NCBI RefSeq assembly: GCF_006334925.1
Contig: NZ_VDHJ01000010.1
Coordinates: 1-64,000, forward strand
Direction of reading: 5' to 3'
Origin: Corynebacterium tapiri
GTDB taxonomy: Bacteria > Actinomycetota > Actinomycetes > Mycobacteriales > Mycobacteriaceae
DNA: 64,000 bases
The notes below the pieces were generated by a model, which worked only from the letters and a program-made list of their open reading frames with translations, was not told the origin of the DNA and did no database searches. The position numbers were made by a program, and so were the translations under genes. Below, piece after piece: positions 47,851 to 56,479 of this stretch (within the stretch, counting starts at the first letter, position 1; every line of letters begins with the position of its first letter).

Positions 47851-47868
47851 CCTACCCGTTGCGGTAGG
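47851..47868 (+). promoter_or_regulatory. hairpin over the ribosome site of the luciferase-like gene
   Basis: CCTACC (47851-47856), loop CGTTGC, GGTAGG (47863-47868). The ATG begins at 47870, so the purine-rich arm GGTAGG is the only plausible ribosome binding site and lies in the stem. It could lower or regulate translation, or it could be a weak terminator after brnQ, though no T run follows. Confidence 0.5.
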
Positions 47869-47869
47869 T

Positions 47870-48862
47870 ATGACTGCGCGCCCTAATCTTTCGCTCATCG
47901 ACTTCTGCACCGTCTACGACGGCGAGAAGTTTTCTGATTCCATAGCCCGGTCTGTCCGACTCGCCCAGCGAGCCGAGCAGCTGGGCTATTCGCGCATTTG
48001 GTACTCCGAACACCACAACATGCGCCACATTGTCTCGTCTGCGCCCGCGGTGCTCATCGCCCACATCGCAGCCCAGACTCAATCCATCCGGTTGGGAGCC
48101 GGCGGTGTCATGCTGCCAAATCACGCTCCTTACGTGATCGCCGAGCAATTTGGCACGTTGGCGGAGATGCACCCGGACCGCATCGATCTGGGTGTGGGAC
48201 GAGCTCCCGGCACGGATATGAATACGCTGGGACGCGCTTTACGACGCTCCCGTGACGCGGCAGAACGCTTCCCCGAAGACATTCTCGAGCTGCATGGATA
48301 CCTCTCCGGCAACTCCCGAATCCCCGGGGTGACGGCCATACCGGGTACGGGCACCAACGTGCCCATCTACGTTCTTGGATCCTCTATGTACGGTGCCCAG
48401 CTGGCCGCGCATCTGGGAGCTCCCTATGTGTTCGCCGGCCATTTCGCCCCCACTCATCTGGAGGCGGCAACCTCCCACTATCGGGAGAATTTCCAACCCA
48501 GCGAGCTGGGTAGCGAGCCTTATTGCATCGCGGCGGTCAACGTCGTCCTGGATCAGGATCACGCAGCTGCACAAGAGCAGATGCGCCAGGTCGAACGCCG
48601 TCGAGTGAGGGCGATGGTGGGTCGCAATGGAGCGTCGATAAGCGAAGAACAGCTCGACGCGCTCGTCGCCTCGCCGCAGGGCCGGCAGATTATTGACATG
48701 CTGCGTTACACGGCCGTCGGCACGCCGGAGGAGGCAGTGGAGTACCTGGAGGACTTCACAAAGCTGGCCGGGGCTGACGAACTGATGATTTCGCTGCAGG
48801 GCTCTACAGACGAAAAGGCCAGCACCTCGATGGAGATGCTGGCCCAGGCCTGGGGCCTTTAG
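47870..48862 (+). CDS. luciferase-like FMN monooxygenase, MsnO8/YhbW type
   Basis: 330 residues. Bacterial luciferase fold: LAQRAEQLGYSRIWYSEHHNM, APAVLIAHIAAQTQSIRLGAGGVMLPNHAPYVIAEQFGTLAEMHPDRIDLGVGRAPG and later VYVLGSSMYGAQLAAHLGAPYVFAGHF. The enzyme would use FMNH2 or F420 with an unknown substrate. YhbW-type proteins between brnQ and ectP are known in C. glutamicum. The stop TAG shares TTAG with the stop of ectP. Confidence 0.9.
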   Translation: MTARPNLSLIDFCTVYDGEKFSDSIARSVRLAQRAEQLGYSRIWYSEHHNMRHIVSSAPAVLIAHIAAQTQSIRLGAGGVMLPNHAPYVIAEQFGTLAEMHPDRIDLGVGRAPGTDMNTLGRALRRSRDAAERFPEDILELHGYLSGNSRIPGVTAIPGTGTNVPIYVLGSSMYGAQLAAHLGAPYVFAGHFAPTHLEAATSHYRENFQPSELGSEPYCIAAVNVVLDQDHAAAQEQMRQVERRRVRAMVGRNGASISEEQLDALVASPQGRQIIDMLRYTAVGTPEEAVEYLEDFTKLAGADELMISLQGSTDEKASTSMEMLAQAWGL

Positions 48863-50697
48863 TCCTCCCAGTCAGTCGACGCGCGGGGGCGCGACTGCTC
48901 GACAATGCGGGTATCGCGCTCCTCAACGTCTGCGCGACCGTCCTCGCCTTCGACACCCAAGTTGCCGCCGATAACCACGTCGCCCGGGATGACCATGCGG
49001 CCTTCCTCGTCCAGGGCAAGGTCGGCATAGCCTGGCTGCGGGGCGACTTCGTGCTTTTCCAGCTTCTCCGGGGAGTCGGTCTTTTCCCAACGACGGGTGC
49101 GTACACGACGCTGGATCGCGGAGTCCTCGCTCATCCCCTTGACCAGTGAGTACATCATCACGAACTGCACCAGGAAGAACGGCAAGGCCACGATGATGAC
49201 CACCTGCTGCAGAGTGGTGATGGCCTGCTCCTTGCCCGCCAGCAAGATAGCGGCCGTGACGGCGCCGATGGCCACTGCCCAGCCGACGCGGTAGTACGTC
49301 GGGGACTTGTCCGCTTCCCCGGTGGCCAGCATGTCGTTGACCATGGCTGCCGAGTCGATCGAGGTGATGAAGAAGATGACGATCACCACCAGGGCGAAGG
49401 CGGATACCAGCATCGTCAACGGGTAGTCCTGCAACAAACCAAACAGTGCGAAGGGCACATTGCCCTCGCCCACGACTGGCTCGGACAGGCGTCCCGGGTT
49501 GGCCAACTCGGCCTCAATACCCGCACGCCCCACGATGGCGAACCACACCACGTCGAAGATCGTGGGCAGGATGAGCACGCCGGCGATGAACTCGCGCACG
49601 CTGCGCCCGCGCGAGATGCTGGCCACGAACATGCCCACGTAGGGCGACCAGCAGATGGACCAGGCCCAGTAGAAGACCGTCCACTTGCCCTGCCAGCCGG
49701 GGTTGTTGTGGAAGGAGTCGGTCCAGAACATCAGCTCCGGCAGCCAGTGGATGTAGAGGCCAAAGGACTCGACGGTAAAGCTCAACAGCGTCAGGGTCGG
49801 TCCGGTCAGCAGGATAAACACCATCAGCATCACGGCCATGATGATGTTGGCGTTGGAGAGGATGCGGATGCCCTTATCCAGGCCGGTGGCAACAGAGATC
49901 GAGGCAGCGACCGTGATCGCCAGGATGATGCTCATCTCCACCCAGCTCACAATCGGCGTGCCCCAGAGCATGTTCATACCGGAGTTGATCTGCAGCGCAC
50001 CGAGGCCTACCGAGGCAGCGATACCAAAGGTGGTGCCGATGATCGCCAAAATGTCGATGAGCTTGCCCGGCAGGCCGTACACGTGCTTGTGCAGGATCGG
50101 GGCGAAAACGCTGGACAGTCGCGGCGGAAGCTTGCGCTTGTGGATGAAGTAGCCCAGCGCAAGTCCCGGCAACGTCATAATCACCCACATGTGCACACCG
50201 AAGTGGTAGTAGGTAAAGCCGAATGCCTGCTCGATTGCCATGGGAGACATGGCCTCGAAACCGCCACGCGGAGGGTTGACCGAGTGGTTCAACGGCTCGG
50301 CCACACCCCAAAACATCAAGATCGCGCCCATGCCTCCGGCAAAGAGCATGGCGAACCAGCTCAGCAGGCTGTACTCCGGTTCTTCTTCGTCGTCGCCCAG
50401 GCGGACATTGCCGTAGCGCGAGACAAAGAGGGCGATGAGGAAAACAAAGGCAATGGAGACGCCACCGATGTATAACCAGTTGAGGTTGGTGGTCAACGCC
50501 TCGGCTACAGCAGTAAAGACCTTTTGTGAGGTCTGGGAAAAGACAATGGTGAATACGACGAATGCGGTGATAAAGCCGAGAGCGCCGAGGAAAACGATTG
50601 GGTCAGACTGAAGTCCTCGCTCCCCGGCTTTCCTATGCTCCTCTTTGGGCCGCGGATCCGCGGTGATGGGTTCGGGCTGCGGTGAGGCTGTGCTCAT
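48859..50697 (-). CDS. ectP: BCCT-family osmolyte transporter (EctP-like)
   Basis: 612 residues from MSTASPQPEPITADPRPKEE, with a charged N-terminus, 12 membrane segments and a long charged C-terminus (VRTRRWEKTDSPEKLEKHEV...). The Trp-rich motif of the family is seen as TVFYWAWSICWSPYVGMFVASISRGRSVREF. The glycine stretch of the first core helix reads GGMGAILMFWGVAEPL. It takes up ectoine, betaine or proline in osmotic stress. Synteny with brnQ-yhbW-ectP of C. glutamicum supports EctP over BetP or LcoP. The extra start at 50712 is possible. Confidence 0.88.
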   Translation of the reverse strand: MSTASPQPEPITADPRPKEEHRKAGERGLQSDPIVFLGALGFITAFVVFTIVFSQTSQKVFTAVAEALTTNLNWLYIGGVSIAFVFLIALFVSRYGNVRLGDDEEEPEYSLLSWFAMLFAGGMGAILMFWGVAEPLNHSVNPPRGGFEAMSPMAIEQAFGFTYYHFGVHMWVIMTLPGLALGYFIHKRKLPPRLSSVFAPILHKHVYGLPGKLIDILAIIGTTFGIAASVGLGALQINSGMNMLWGTPIVSWVEMSIILAITVAASISVATGLDKGIRILSNANIIMAVMLMVFILLTGPTLTLLSFTVESFGLYIHWLPELMFWTDSFHNNPGWQGKWTVFYWAWSICWSPYVGMFVASISRGRSVREFIAGVLILPTIFDVVWFAIVGRAGIEAELANPGRLSEPVVGEGNVPFALFGLLQDYPLTMLVSAFALVVIVIFFITSIDSAAMVNDMLATGEADKSPTYYRVGWAVAIGAVTAAILLAGKEQAITTLQQVVIIVALPFFLVQFVMMYSLVKGMSEDSAIQRRVRTRRWEKTDSPEKLEKHEVAPQPGYADLALDEEGRMVIPGDVVIGGNLGVEGEDGRADVEERDTRIVEQSRPRASTDWED

Positions 50698-50766
50698 GGG
50701 GCTACTTTCCACAGAAAATTTTTAAAGTGCCCGACTATTATGCACGGTCTTGTTAATCTGTCCGCC

Positions 50767-52272
50767 ATGAGTGTGCGCACTATTGTGGCGGCAATAACCT
50801 CGGCGGCAACAGTTTCTACGCTGAGTGCCTGTTCTGCCGGATCAACTGCAACCCAGGTCGGACGAGTTAGCGGGGCCGACGTGGTGGTGGCGGCCACCGC
50901 TCCCCCGGCCTCCCTTGATTTCACCTCCACTAGCGGCGCTGCTATCCCACAAGCGCTGATGTCCAACGTGTACGAGACGTTGGTAACCGTGAACAAGGAG
51001 GGAGAGATCGTCCCTCATCTGGCAGAGTCTTTTGACGTCAGCGAGGACGGACTGACCTACACGTTCAAACTGCGCCCCAATGTGCGCTTCTCCAACGGCG
51101 ACGAGTTCACCGCAGATACCGCCGTGTTTTCCATTAACAATGTGAAGGAAAACTGGACCAACGGGCTGAAAAAGCAGATGGATGTGGTCAGCTCTGCACG
51201 GGCGATTGATCCGCACACGCTGGAGGTGACCCTATCCCGTCCTTCTAACCGGTGGCTGTGGTCGATGGGCACCTTGACCGGCGCGATGATGACCCCGAAC
51301 GGAATCGACGAAATTGCTAGCAACCCGATTGGCACCGGCCCGTACACCATTGCCCGCTTCGTCCCCAACCAATCTGTGAGCTATGAGGCTCGCCAGGACT
51401 ACTGGTCCACGCCGGCTCGTGCGAATGCAGCCATTCGTTATTACGCAGACGCCGTCAGTTCCGTGAACGCGCTGCGAACCGGCGATGTTGACGTGGTCTA
51501 TGGCCTGCAGGCGCCCGAGCTCGCCGAGTCGTTGAGTGATGAATACAACGTGGAGGTAGGCACCACCAACGGTGAGATCCTGCTGGCCATGAACAATTCG
51601 CGCGCGCCCTTCGACGATCAGCGGGTGCGGCTGGCAGCCGCCCACGCTATCGATCGCGGTGCGGTCAGCGCTACCGCGTTCGAATCGATGGCCGTCGATA
51701 CCGGCGGAGCCTTTGTGGCACCCACCGATCCGTGGTTTACCGGTAAGGACTACGCGCACTACGACCCTGAGCGGGCGCGCCAGCTGCTCGCCGAGTCGGG
51801 GAACCCGCATCCTTCCCTAACAATCAAGGTCCCGTCCCTGCCCTATGCCCGCAATGTGGCCGAGATCGTGTACTCGCAGCTGACAGAAGTGGGATTTGAC
51901 GTCACTCTGGAGTCGATCGAGTTCCCCGCTGTCTGGCTAAGCGAGGTGTACAAAGCCGCGGATTACGAGGCCACCATCATCGCGCATGTCGAGGCCCGCG
52001 ACCTCCCCAACGTCTTTGGGTCCCCTGAGACCTATCTGCGTTACGACGACCCGACGACCCGCGAGCTACTGGCTCAGGCCGACTCAGCTACCACCACCGA
52101 GGAGCAAACCCGGCTCACTGAACAGGCCACCGCCCGCATCACCGAGGTCATGGGCTCGCTGACAGTAGGCAATATTCCCAGCATCGTCGTCACCGCCCCG
52201 GGTGTGCACGGTGTGGAGGCCACCCAAGTTACTGATTCCATCGACCTCGCCGAGATCACTAAAGAGTCATGA
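50767..52272 (+). CDS. peptide/nickel-type ABC substrate-binding lipoprotein (SBP family 5)
   Basis: 501 residues from the ATG MSVRTIVAAITSAATVSTLSAC, chosen for the compact lipoprotein signal. ATG 50740 is the alternative. Lipobox LSAC|S. Family features: ALMSNVYETLVTVNKEGEIVPHLAESF, GLTYTFKLRPNVRFSNGDEFTADTAVFSI, FDDQRVRLAAAHAIDRG. A TATTAT about 30 bases upstream is a possible -10. It captures oligopeptides or a similar solute for the permeases, which overlap it by 4 bases (ATGA). Confidence 0.92.
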   Translation: MSVRTIVAAITSAATVSTLSACSAGSTATQVGRVSGADVVVAATAPPASLDFTSTSGAAIPQALMSNVYETLVTVNKEGEIVPHLAESFDVSEDGLTYTFKLRPNVRFSNGDEFTADTAVFSINNVKENWTNGLKKQMDVVSSARAIDPHTLEVTLSRPSNRWLWSMGTLTGAMMTPNGIDEIASNPIGTGPYTIARFVPNQSVSYEARQDYWSTPARANAAIRYYADAVSSVNALRTGDVDVVYGLQAPELAESLSDEYNVEVGTTNGEILLAMNNSRAPFDDQRVRLAAAHAIDRGAVSATAFESMAVDTGGAFVAPTDPWFTGKDYAHYDPERARQLLAESGNPHPSLTIKVPSLPYARNVAEIVYSQLTEVGFDVTLESIEFPAVWLSEVYKAADYEATIIAHVEARDLPNVFGSPETYLRYDDPTTRELLAQADSATTTEEQTRLTEQATARITEVMGSLTVGNIPSIVVTAPGVHGVEATQVTDSIDLAEITKES

Positions 52273-53207
52273 TTATTATCCGTTACCTCTTAAGCATCGT
52301 CGTCGCCAGCTTGGCGATCTTCGGCCTGCTCCGCCTCGTTCCGGGTGATCCAGCCCGCATCGCGCTCGGTGTCACCGCCGACGACGCATCGGTCGCTGCC
52401 CTCGCCCACACGCTGGGCACCGACCGCCCACTGATCCAGCAATACTTCTCCTGGATCGGCGGGTTGCTGACCGGGGACTTCGGCATGTCTTTGGCCACGC
52501 GTTCCAACGCCACCGCCATGATCCTCGACCGCGCCCAGGTTTCTCTCATCCTGTGCTTCTGCGCGACCGTCCTCGCACTGCTAATCGCCCTGCCACTCGG
52601 ATTTTGGGCTGCCCGGCGCGCCAATCACCCGGTGGGCACGGTGATCTCGATCCTCACGCAGGTGGGCATTGCCGTTCCCAGCTTCCTGGCCGCTGTGCTG
52701 CTGGTTGCGCTCTTTGCCGTCCGCCTCGATTGGCTGCCGTCGAGCGGCTGGGTCCCGCCGGGCTACGACTTCAGCGCCTTTGTCCAGCGTTTGGTGCTGC
52801 CGGTGGTGGCGCTGGCATTGGTGCAGGGATCAATCCTGACCCGCTACGTGCGCTCTGCGCTTCTCGACGTCCTCAGCGAAGACCACATTCGCACCGCCCG
52901 TGCCATTGGCCAGTCCGAGAAGCAGGCGCTGACGCGCCACGGCTTGAAGTCCGCCGCCCTTCCGCTTCTCACCATCGTGGGCGTGCAGCTGAGCTCGCTG
53001 ATTGTGGGCGCAGTCGTTGTGGAGCAGGTATTCATGCTCCCGGGTCTGGGGTCCTTGCTCCTGACCTCTGTGACCAACCGTGACCTGCCGGTGGTGCAAA
53101 CGGTGGTCATGCTCATCGTCCTTTTCACGCTCACGGTGAACCTGGTGGTCGATGCGTCCTACCGGTTCCTTGATCCGCGTCTGCGCACCTCGGGGGTGGC
53201 TCGATGA
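52269..53207 (+). CDS. ABC permease, DppB-like
   Basis: 312 residues with six membrane segments. The DppB-type N-terminus is LLRLVPGDPARIALG, with SLATRSNATAMILDRAQVSL, and the EAA-like coupling loop reads LLDVLSEDHIRTARAIGQSEKQALTRHGLKSAALPLL. It pairs with the next gene to make the channel. It starts inside the substrate-binding gene stop (ATGA) and overlaps the second permease by 4 bases. Confidence 0.93.
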   Translation: MIIIRYLLSIVVASLAIFGLLRLVPGDPARIALGVTADDASVAALAHTLGTDRPLIQQYFSWIGGLLTGDFGMSLATRSNATAMILDRAQVSLILCFCATVLALLIALPLGFWAARRANHPVGTVISILTQVGIAVPSFLAAVLLVALFAVRLDWLPSSGWVPPGYDFSAFVQRLVLPVVALALVQGSILTRYVRSALLDVLSEDHIRTARAIGQSEKQALTRHGLKSAALPLLTIVGVQLSSLIVGAVVVEQVFMLPGLGSLLLTSVTNRDLPVVQTVVMLIVLFTLTVNLVVDASYRFLDPRLRTSGVAR

Positions 53208-54022
53208 AAGCAACTGGTTGGATCGGCGCCTTCATTGTCGGCGTCATCGTTCTATTGGCCGCGCTCTCGCTGGTGTGGACCCCTCATCCGCCTTCCCAGG
53301 CCTTCCCCATGGATCGACTCCACGCACCGAGTGCGGACTACCTGTTGGGGACTGACCGCTTCGGTCGCGATACGCTTTCGCGCATCATGGCCGGCAGCCG
53401 CATCACTCTGTTCGTGGGCACGGTGGCCGTGAGCATTTCCGGTGTGCTGGGCACCCTCTGGGGTGTAGTGGCGGGCATGCGCCGTGGATGGGTGGAGAAG
53501 GTCTTGATGGCCGCATCTGATCTGGTGCTGGCCTTTCCTGCTCTGCTGTCGGCCATCATCGCCGGCGCAGCTTTCGGCCCGTCTACCCTGACGGCAATGG
53601 TGGCCATCGGTATTTCGGGCGCTCCTGCTTTCGCACGAGTGGCCCGGGCAGCCACTCTGCGGGTGATGTCGCAGGACTACATCCTGGCCGCTCGCCTGGC
53701 CCACGTTCCCAGTTGGAAAATCGCCTTGCGCCATGTGCTGCCGAACATCGCTGGCTTGTTGATCGTGCAGGCCAGCGTGGGCTTTGCGCTCGCTGTGCTA
53801 GCCGAGGCCGCCTTGTCATTCCTTGGCTTGGGCACCCCTGCACCGGATCCGTCCTGGGGCCGCATGCTGCAATCCGCCCAGGCCTCCCTGGCCACCACGC
53901 CGTGGCTGGCAATCTGGCCGGGACTGGCGATCGCCCTGACAGTGATTGGCTTCAACCTTTTGGGAGATGGCCTGCGCGATTACCTGGATAAGAAGGGAGC
54001 CGGCCGTGTTAACCGTCTCTAA
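53204..54022 (+). CDS. ABC permease, DppC-like
   Basis: 272 residues with about six membrane segments. DppC-type: LLGTDRFGRDTLSRIMAGSRITLFVG in the periplasmic-facing start and the coupling loop SQDYILAARLAHVPSWKIALRHVLPN. The C-terminus has FLGLGTPAPDPSWGRML, typical for this class. It overlaps the ATPase gene by 17 bases. Confidence 0.93.
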   Translation: MKATGWIGAFIVGVIVLLAALSLVWTPHPPSQAFPMDRLHAPSADYLLGTDRFGRDTLSRIMAGSRITLFVGTVAVSISGVLGTLWGVVAGMRRGWVEKVLMAASDLVLAFPALLSAIIAGAAFGPSTLTAMVAIGISGAPAFARVARAATLRVMSQDYILAARLAHVPSWKIALRHVLPNIAGLLIVQASVGFALAVLAEAALSFLGLGTPAPDPSWGRMLQSAQASLATTPWLAIWPGLAIALTVIGFNLLGDGLRDYLDKKGAGRVNRL

Positions 54023-55358
54023 CCTCAGCATTGACGATTTGTTGCACGACGTCAGCTTCGAGATCCCGCGCGGGGCTCGCGTCGGCCTCGTTGGCGAGTC
54101 GGGCTCTGGCAAGTCCTTGACTGCACTGTCCATCATGGGGCTGCTGCCCAGAGGCCTACGCGCCCATGGATCCATCAACTTCGATGGACAGGAGCTTGTT
54201 GGGCTGAAGGATTCCCGGATGCGTCGCCTGCGTGGAAAGCGCGTGGCCATGGTGTTCCAGGAACCTATGACTGCCCTGGACCCGTTGATGACCATCGGCC
54301 GCCAGCTCGCAGAAGCTGCCGGAAGTAACGCACGGAAAGTTCTGCGCGAGGTCGGGCTGAACGACGAACACTTCAACCGCTACCCCCACCAGCTCTCCGG
54401 CGGCCAGCGTCAGCGCGTCCTTATCGGACTCGCCATCGCCCAAGACCCTGATCTGCTGATTTGCGATGAGCCCACCACCGCCCTGGACGTTATCGCGCAG
54501 GCGCACGTGCTGGACCTCATCGACCGGCTGGTCGAAGAACGCGGGATGTCGTTGCTGATGGTCACCCACGACCAGGCCGTCGTCCGGCGTATGTGTGACT
54601 CCGTGCTGACGATGAGTCAGGGCCGGGTCGTCGATACGCCTCCGGCACCAGAAGAAACGATCACCCCAGCCGCCTCGCGCGAGTTGGGCGCACCGATCAT
54701 TCGTCTGCGCGACGCGTCCGTCCGCTTCAGCGACACCACGGCCGTCGAGCCGACCACTCTGGAGATTCCGGAAGGGCAGCGACTCGGCATCGTCGGCGGA
54801 TCAGGCTCGGGCAAGACCACGCTGCTCAAGACGATCGCCGGGCTGTATCAACCCACCACCGGTTCGGTCGACGTGGACGGGTCCGTGCAGATGGTCTTCC
54901 AAGACCCACAGTCGTCCTTGAATCCGCGTCTGCGGGTAGGGGCAAGCGTCGGTGAGTCCTGCGGTGGTGATCTCGATCGGGTGCGCGAGGTGCTTGCCGA
55001 CGTCGGCCTGCCGGGAGTGGAAAAGCGCTACCCGCACGAGTTTTCCGGCGGACAGCGCCAGCGCATCTCCATCGCGCGTGCCCTAGCGCCTCGCCCGAAG
55101 ATCCTGCTCGCCGACGAACCGGTCTCTGCGCTCGACGCCTCCGCACGCGGATCGGTGCTGAAGGCGCTCGATGACCTGGTAGACGAATACGGGCTCACCC
55201 TGGTCTTTGTGTCTCATGATCTGAAGGTGATTCAGCAGGTCTGCGACTACGTGGCGGTGATGAACCGCGGGTCCATCGTCGAGCACGGGCGTACCACCGA
55301 CGTTTTGGGCTCCCCGCAACATGACTACACGCAACAGTTGGTTGCGGCAGCGTTGTAG
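54006..55358 (+). CDS. ABC ATPase, fused DppD-DppF type
   Basis: 450 residues from a GTG preceded by AAGGGAG at 6 bases. Two complete ATPase domains stand in one chain. First: GESGSGKSLTALS, LSGGQRQRVLIGLAI, LLICDEPTTALDV. Second: GGSGSGKTTLLKTIAG, FSGGQRQRISIARALA, ILLADEPVSALDAS. The second domain is shorter than usual, with a compact helical part after its Q-loop (MVFQDPQSSLNPRL). Fused DppDF proteins are common in actinobacteria. It energises the two permeases. Ribokinase starts 9 bases later. Confidence 0.94.
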   Translation: MLTVSNLSIDDLLHDVSFEIPRGARVGLVGESGSGKSLTALSIMGLLPRGLRAHGSINFDGQELVGLKDSRMRRLRGKRVAMVFQEPMTALDPLMTIGRQLAEAAGSNARKVLREVGLNDEHFNRYPHQLSGGQRQRVLIGLAIAQDPDLLICDEPTTALDVIAQAHVLDLIDRLVEERGMSLLMVTHDQAVVRRMCDSVLTMSQGRVVDTPPAPEETITPAASRELGAPIIRLRDASVRFSDTTAVEPTTLEIPEGQRLGIVGGSGSGKTTLLKTIAGLYQPTTGSVDVDGSVQMVFQDPQSSLNPRLRVGASVGESCGGDLDRVREVLADVGLPGVEKRYPHEFSGGQRQRISIARALAPRPKILLADEPVSALDASARGSVLKALDDLVDEYGLTLVFVSHDLKVIQQVCDYVAVMNRGSIVEHGRTTDVLGSPQHDYTQQLVAAAL

Positions 55359-55367
55359 ATTATTGCC

Positions 55368-56276
55368 ATGACCATAGTGGTAGTTGGATCCGTCAATGCC
55401 GATGTGACAGTCAACGTGGCGAGGCACCCGCACCCAGGAGAAACTCTCATGGGGCGCGGGAACCCTGTCACCGCCGGCGGCAAAGGCGCCAACCAGGCCG
55501 TTGCTGCCGCCCAGTTGGGTGCCCACGTGGCACTCGTCGGAGCTGTCGGCCGGGATCCCAACGCAGAGCCGGCGCTGACAAACCTGCTGTCCTCTGGGAC
55601 CGACCTCTCGGCACTCGCGCGCACTGGTGAGCTCACCGGCATGGCCATGATCACGGTGTCGGATGACGGGGAAAACTCGATCATCGTGGTGCCCGGCGCG
55701 AACGCCCTGGTGGATGCCGAGTACGTGAGCTCCCACGCTGAGATCATCTCGGGTGCAGACATCGTCTTGCTCCAGGGCGAGATTCCCGCCGATGGTTTTG
55801 CCCAGGCCATCTCACTGGCTCAAGGCCGCGTGGTGGTCAATCTCGCCCCGGTCATTGAGGTCGACCGTGAGGCGTTGCTTCAGGCCAACCCGCTTATTGC
55901 CAATGAGCACGAGGCAAGCCTGATCCTGGAGCAGCTGGGAATTGCCATAACCGGCGAGGAACCTGCGGCACTGGCCGCCGCACTTCGCGAGGCAGGTTTT
56001 GCCTCCGTAGTGCTCACCCTGGGTGCAGCCGGCGCCCTGGTAGTCGATGAGACCGGCGAGCACGTCGTCCCGTCCCCTCGGGTGAAGGCAGTAGATACGA
56101 CCGGTGCGGGCGATGCCTTTGTGGGGGCGTTGGTCTATCGCGTGGCGGAAGGCGATTCGCTCAGCGATGCCGCCGCGTTCGCGGTCAAGGTCGGGGCCTT
56201 CGCCTGTACGGGCCGAGGTGCACAGGCTTCCTACCCCACATCGGCGGACGAGTTGCCGTCTGTCTCGGCTTCCTAG
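55368..56276 (+). CDS. rbsK: ribokinase
   Basis: 302 residues. PfkB motifs: VVVGSVNADVTVNVARHPHPGETLMG with GGKGANQAVAAAQLG near the N-terminus, and VDTTGAGDAFVGALVYR with the catalytic Asp near the C-terminus. It phosphorylates ribose (or a similar sugar). The 9-base spacing from the ABC ATPase suggests co-transcription. A ribokinase next to a family-5 ABC system may mean the system carries nucleosides or glycosides rather than peptides; this is a guess. Confidence 0.92.
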   Translation: MTIVVVGSVNADVTVNVARHPHPGETLMGRGNPVTAGGKGANQAVAAAQLGAHVALVGAVGRDPNAEPALTNLLSSGTDLSALARTGELTGMAMITVSDDGENSIIVVPGANALVDAEYVSSHAEIISGADIVLLQGEIPADGFAQAISLAQGRVVVNLAPVIEVDREALLQANPLIANEHEASLILEQLGIAITGEEPAALAAALREAGFASVVLTLGAAGALVVDETGEHVVPSPRVKAVDTTGAGDAFVGALVYRVAEGDSLSDAAAFAVKVGAFACTGRGAQASYPTSADELPSVSAS

Positions 56277-56282
56277 GCCTTT

Positions 56283-56420
56283 TTAACCAGAGGTCACGTG
56301 CAGAACGAGCCCCGGGGAGATGAAGTGCTCCTCGGGTAGCTCAAACTGCAGCTCCAGGCGCTCGAAGGCCTCGACCACAGAGGCGTCGAAGGCCCCATCG
56401 CGAGAATCAGAAGCGTGCAT
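56283..56420 (-). CDS. small hypothetical protein, 45 residues
   Basis: 45 residues read directly: MHASDSRDGAFDASVVEAFE, then RLELQFELPEEHFISPGLVL and HVTSG. It is acidic and has an amphipathic helix. A weak AGGTTAG lies about 7 bases upstream. It ends 6 bases from the rbsK stop and is divergent from nothing obvious, with the next gene on the same strand downstream 60 bases away. The clean amphipathic pattern suggests a real gene, but this is unproven. Confidence 0.42.
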   Translation of the reverse strand: MHASDSRDGAFDASVVEAFERLELQFELPEEHFISPGLVLHVTSG

Positions 56421-56479
56421 AGGCACTAACCTACCTGGCCGCTCCGGGTTTGTCTGCACCCGTACTTACATCGCTGTGA

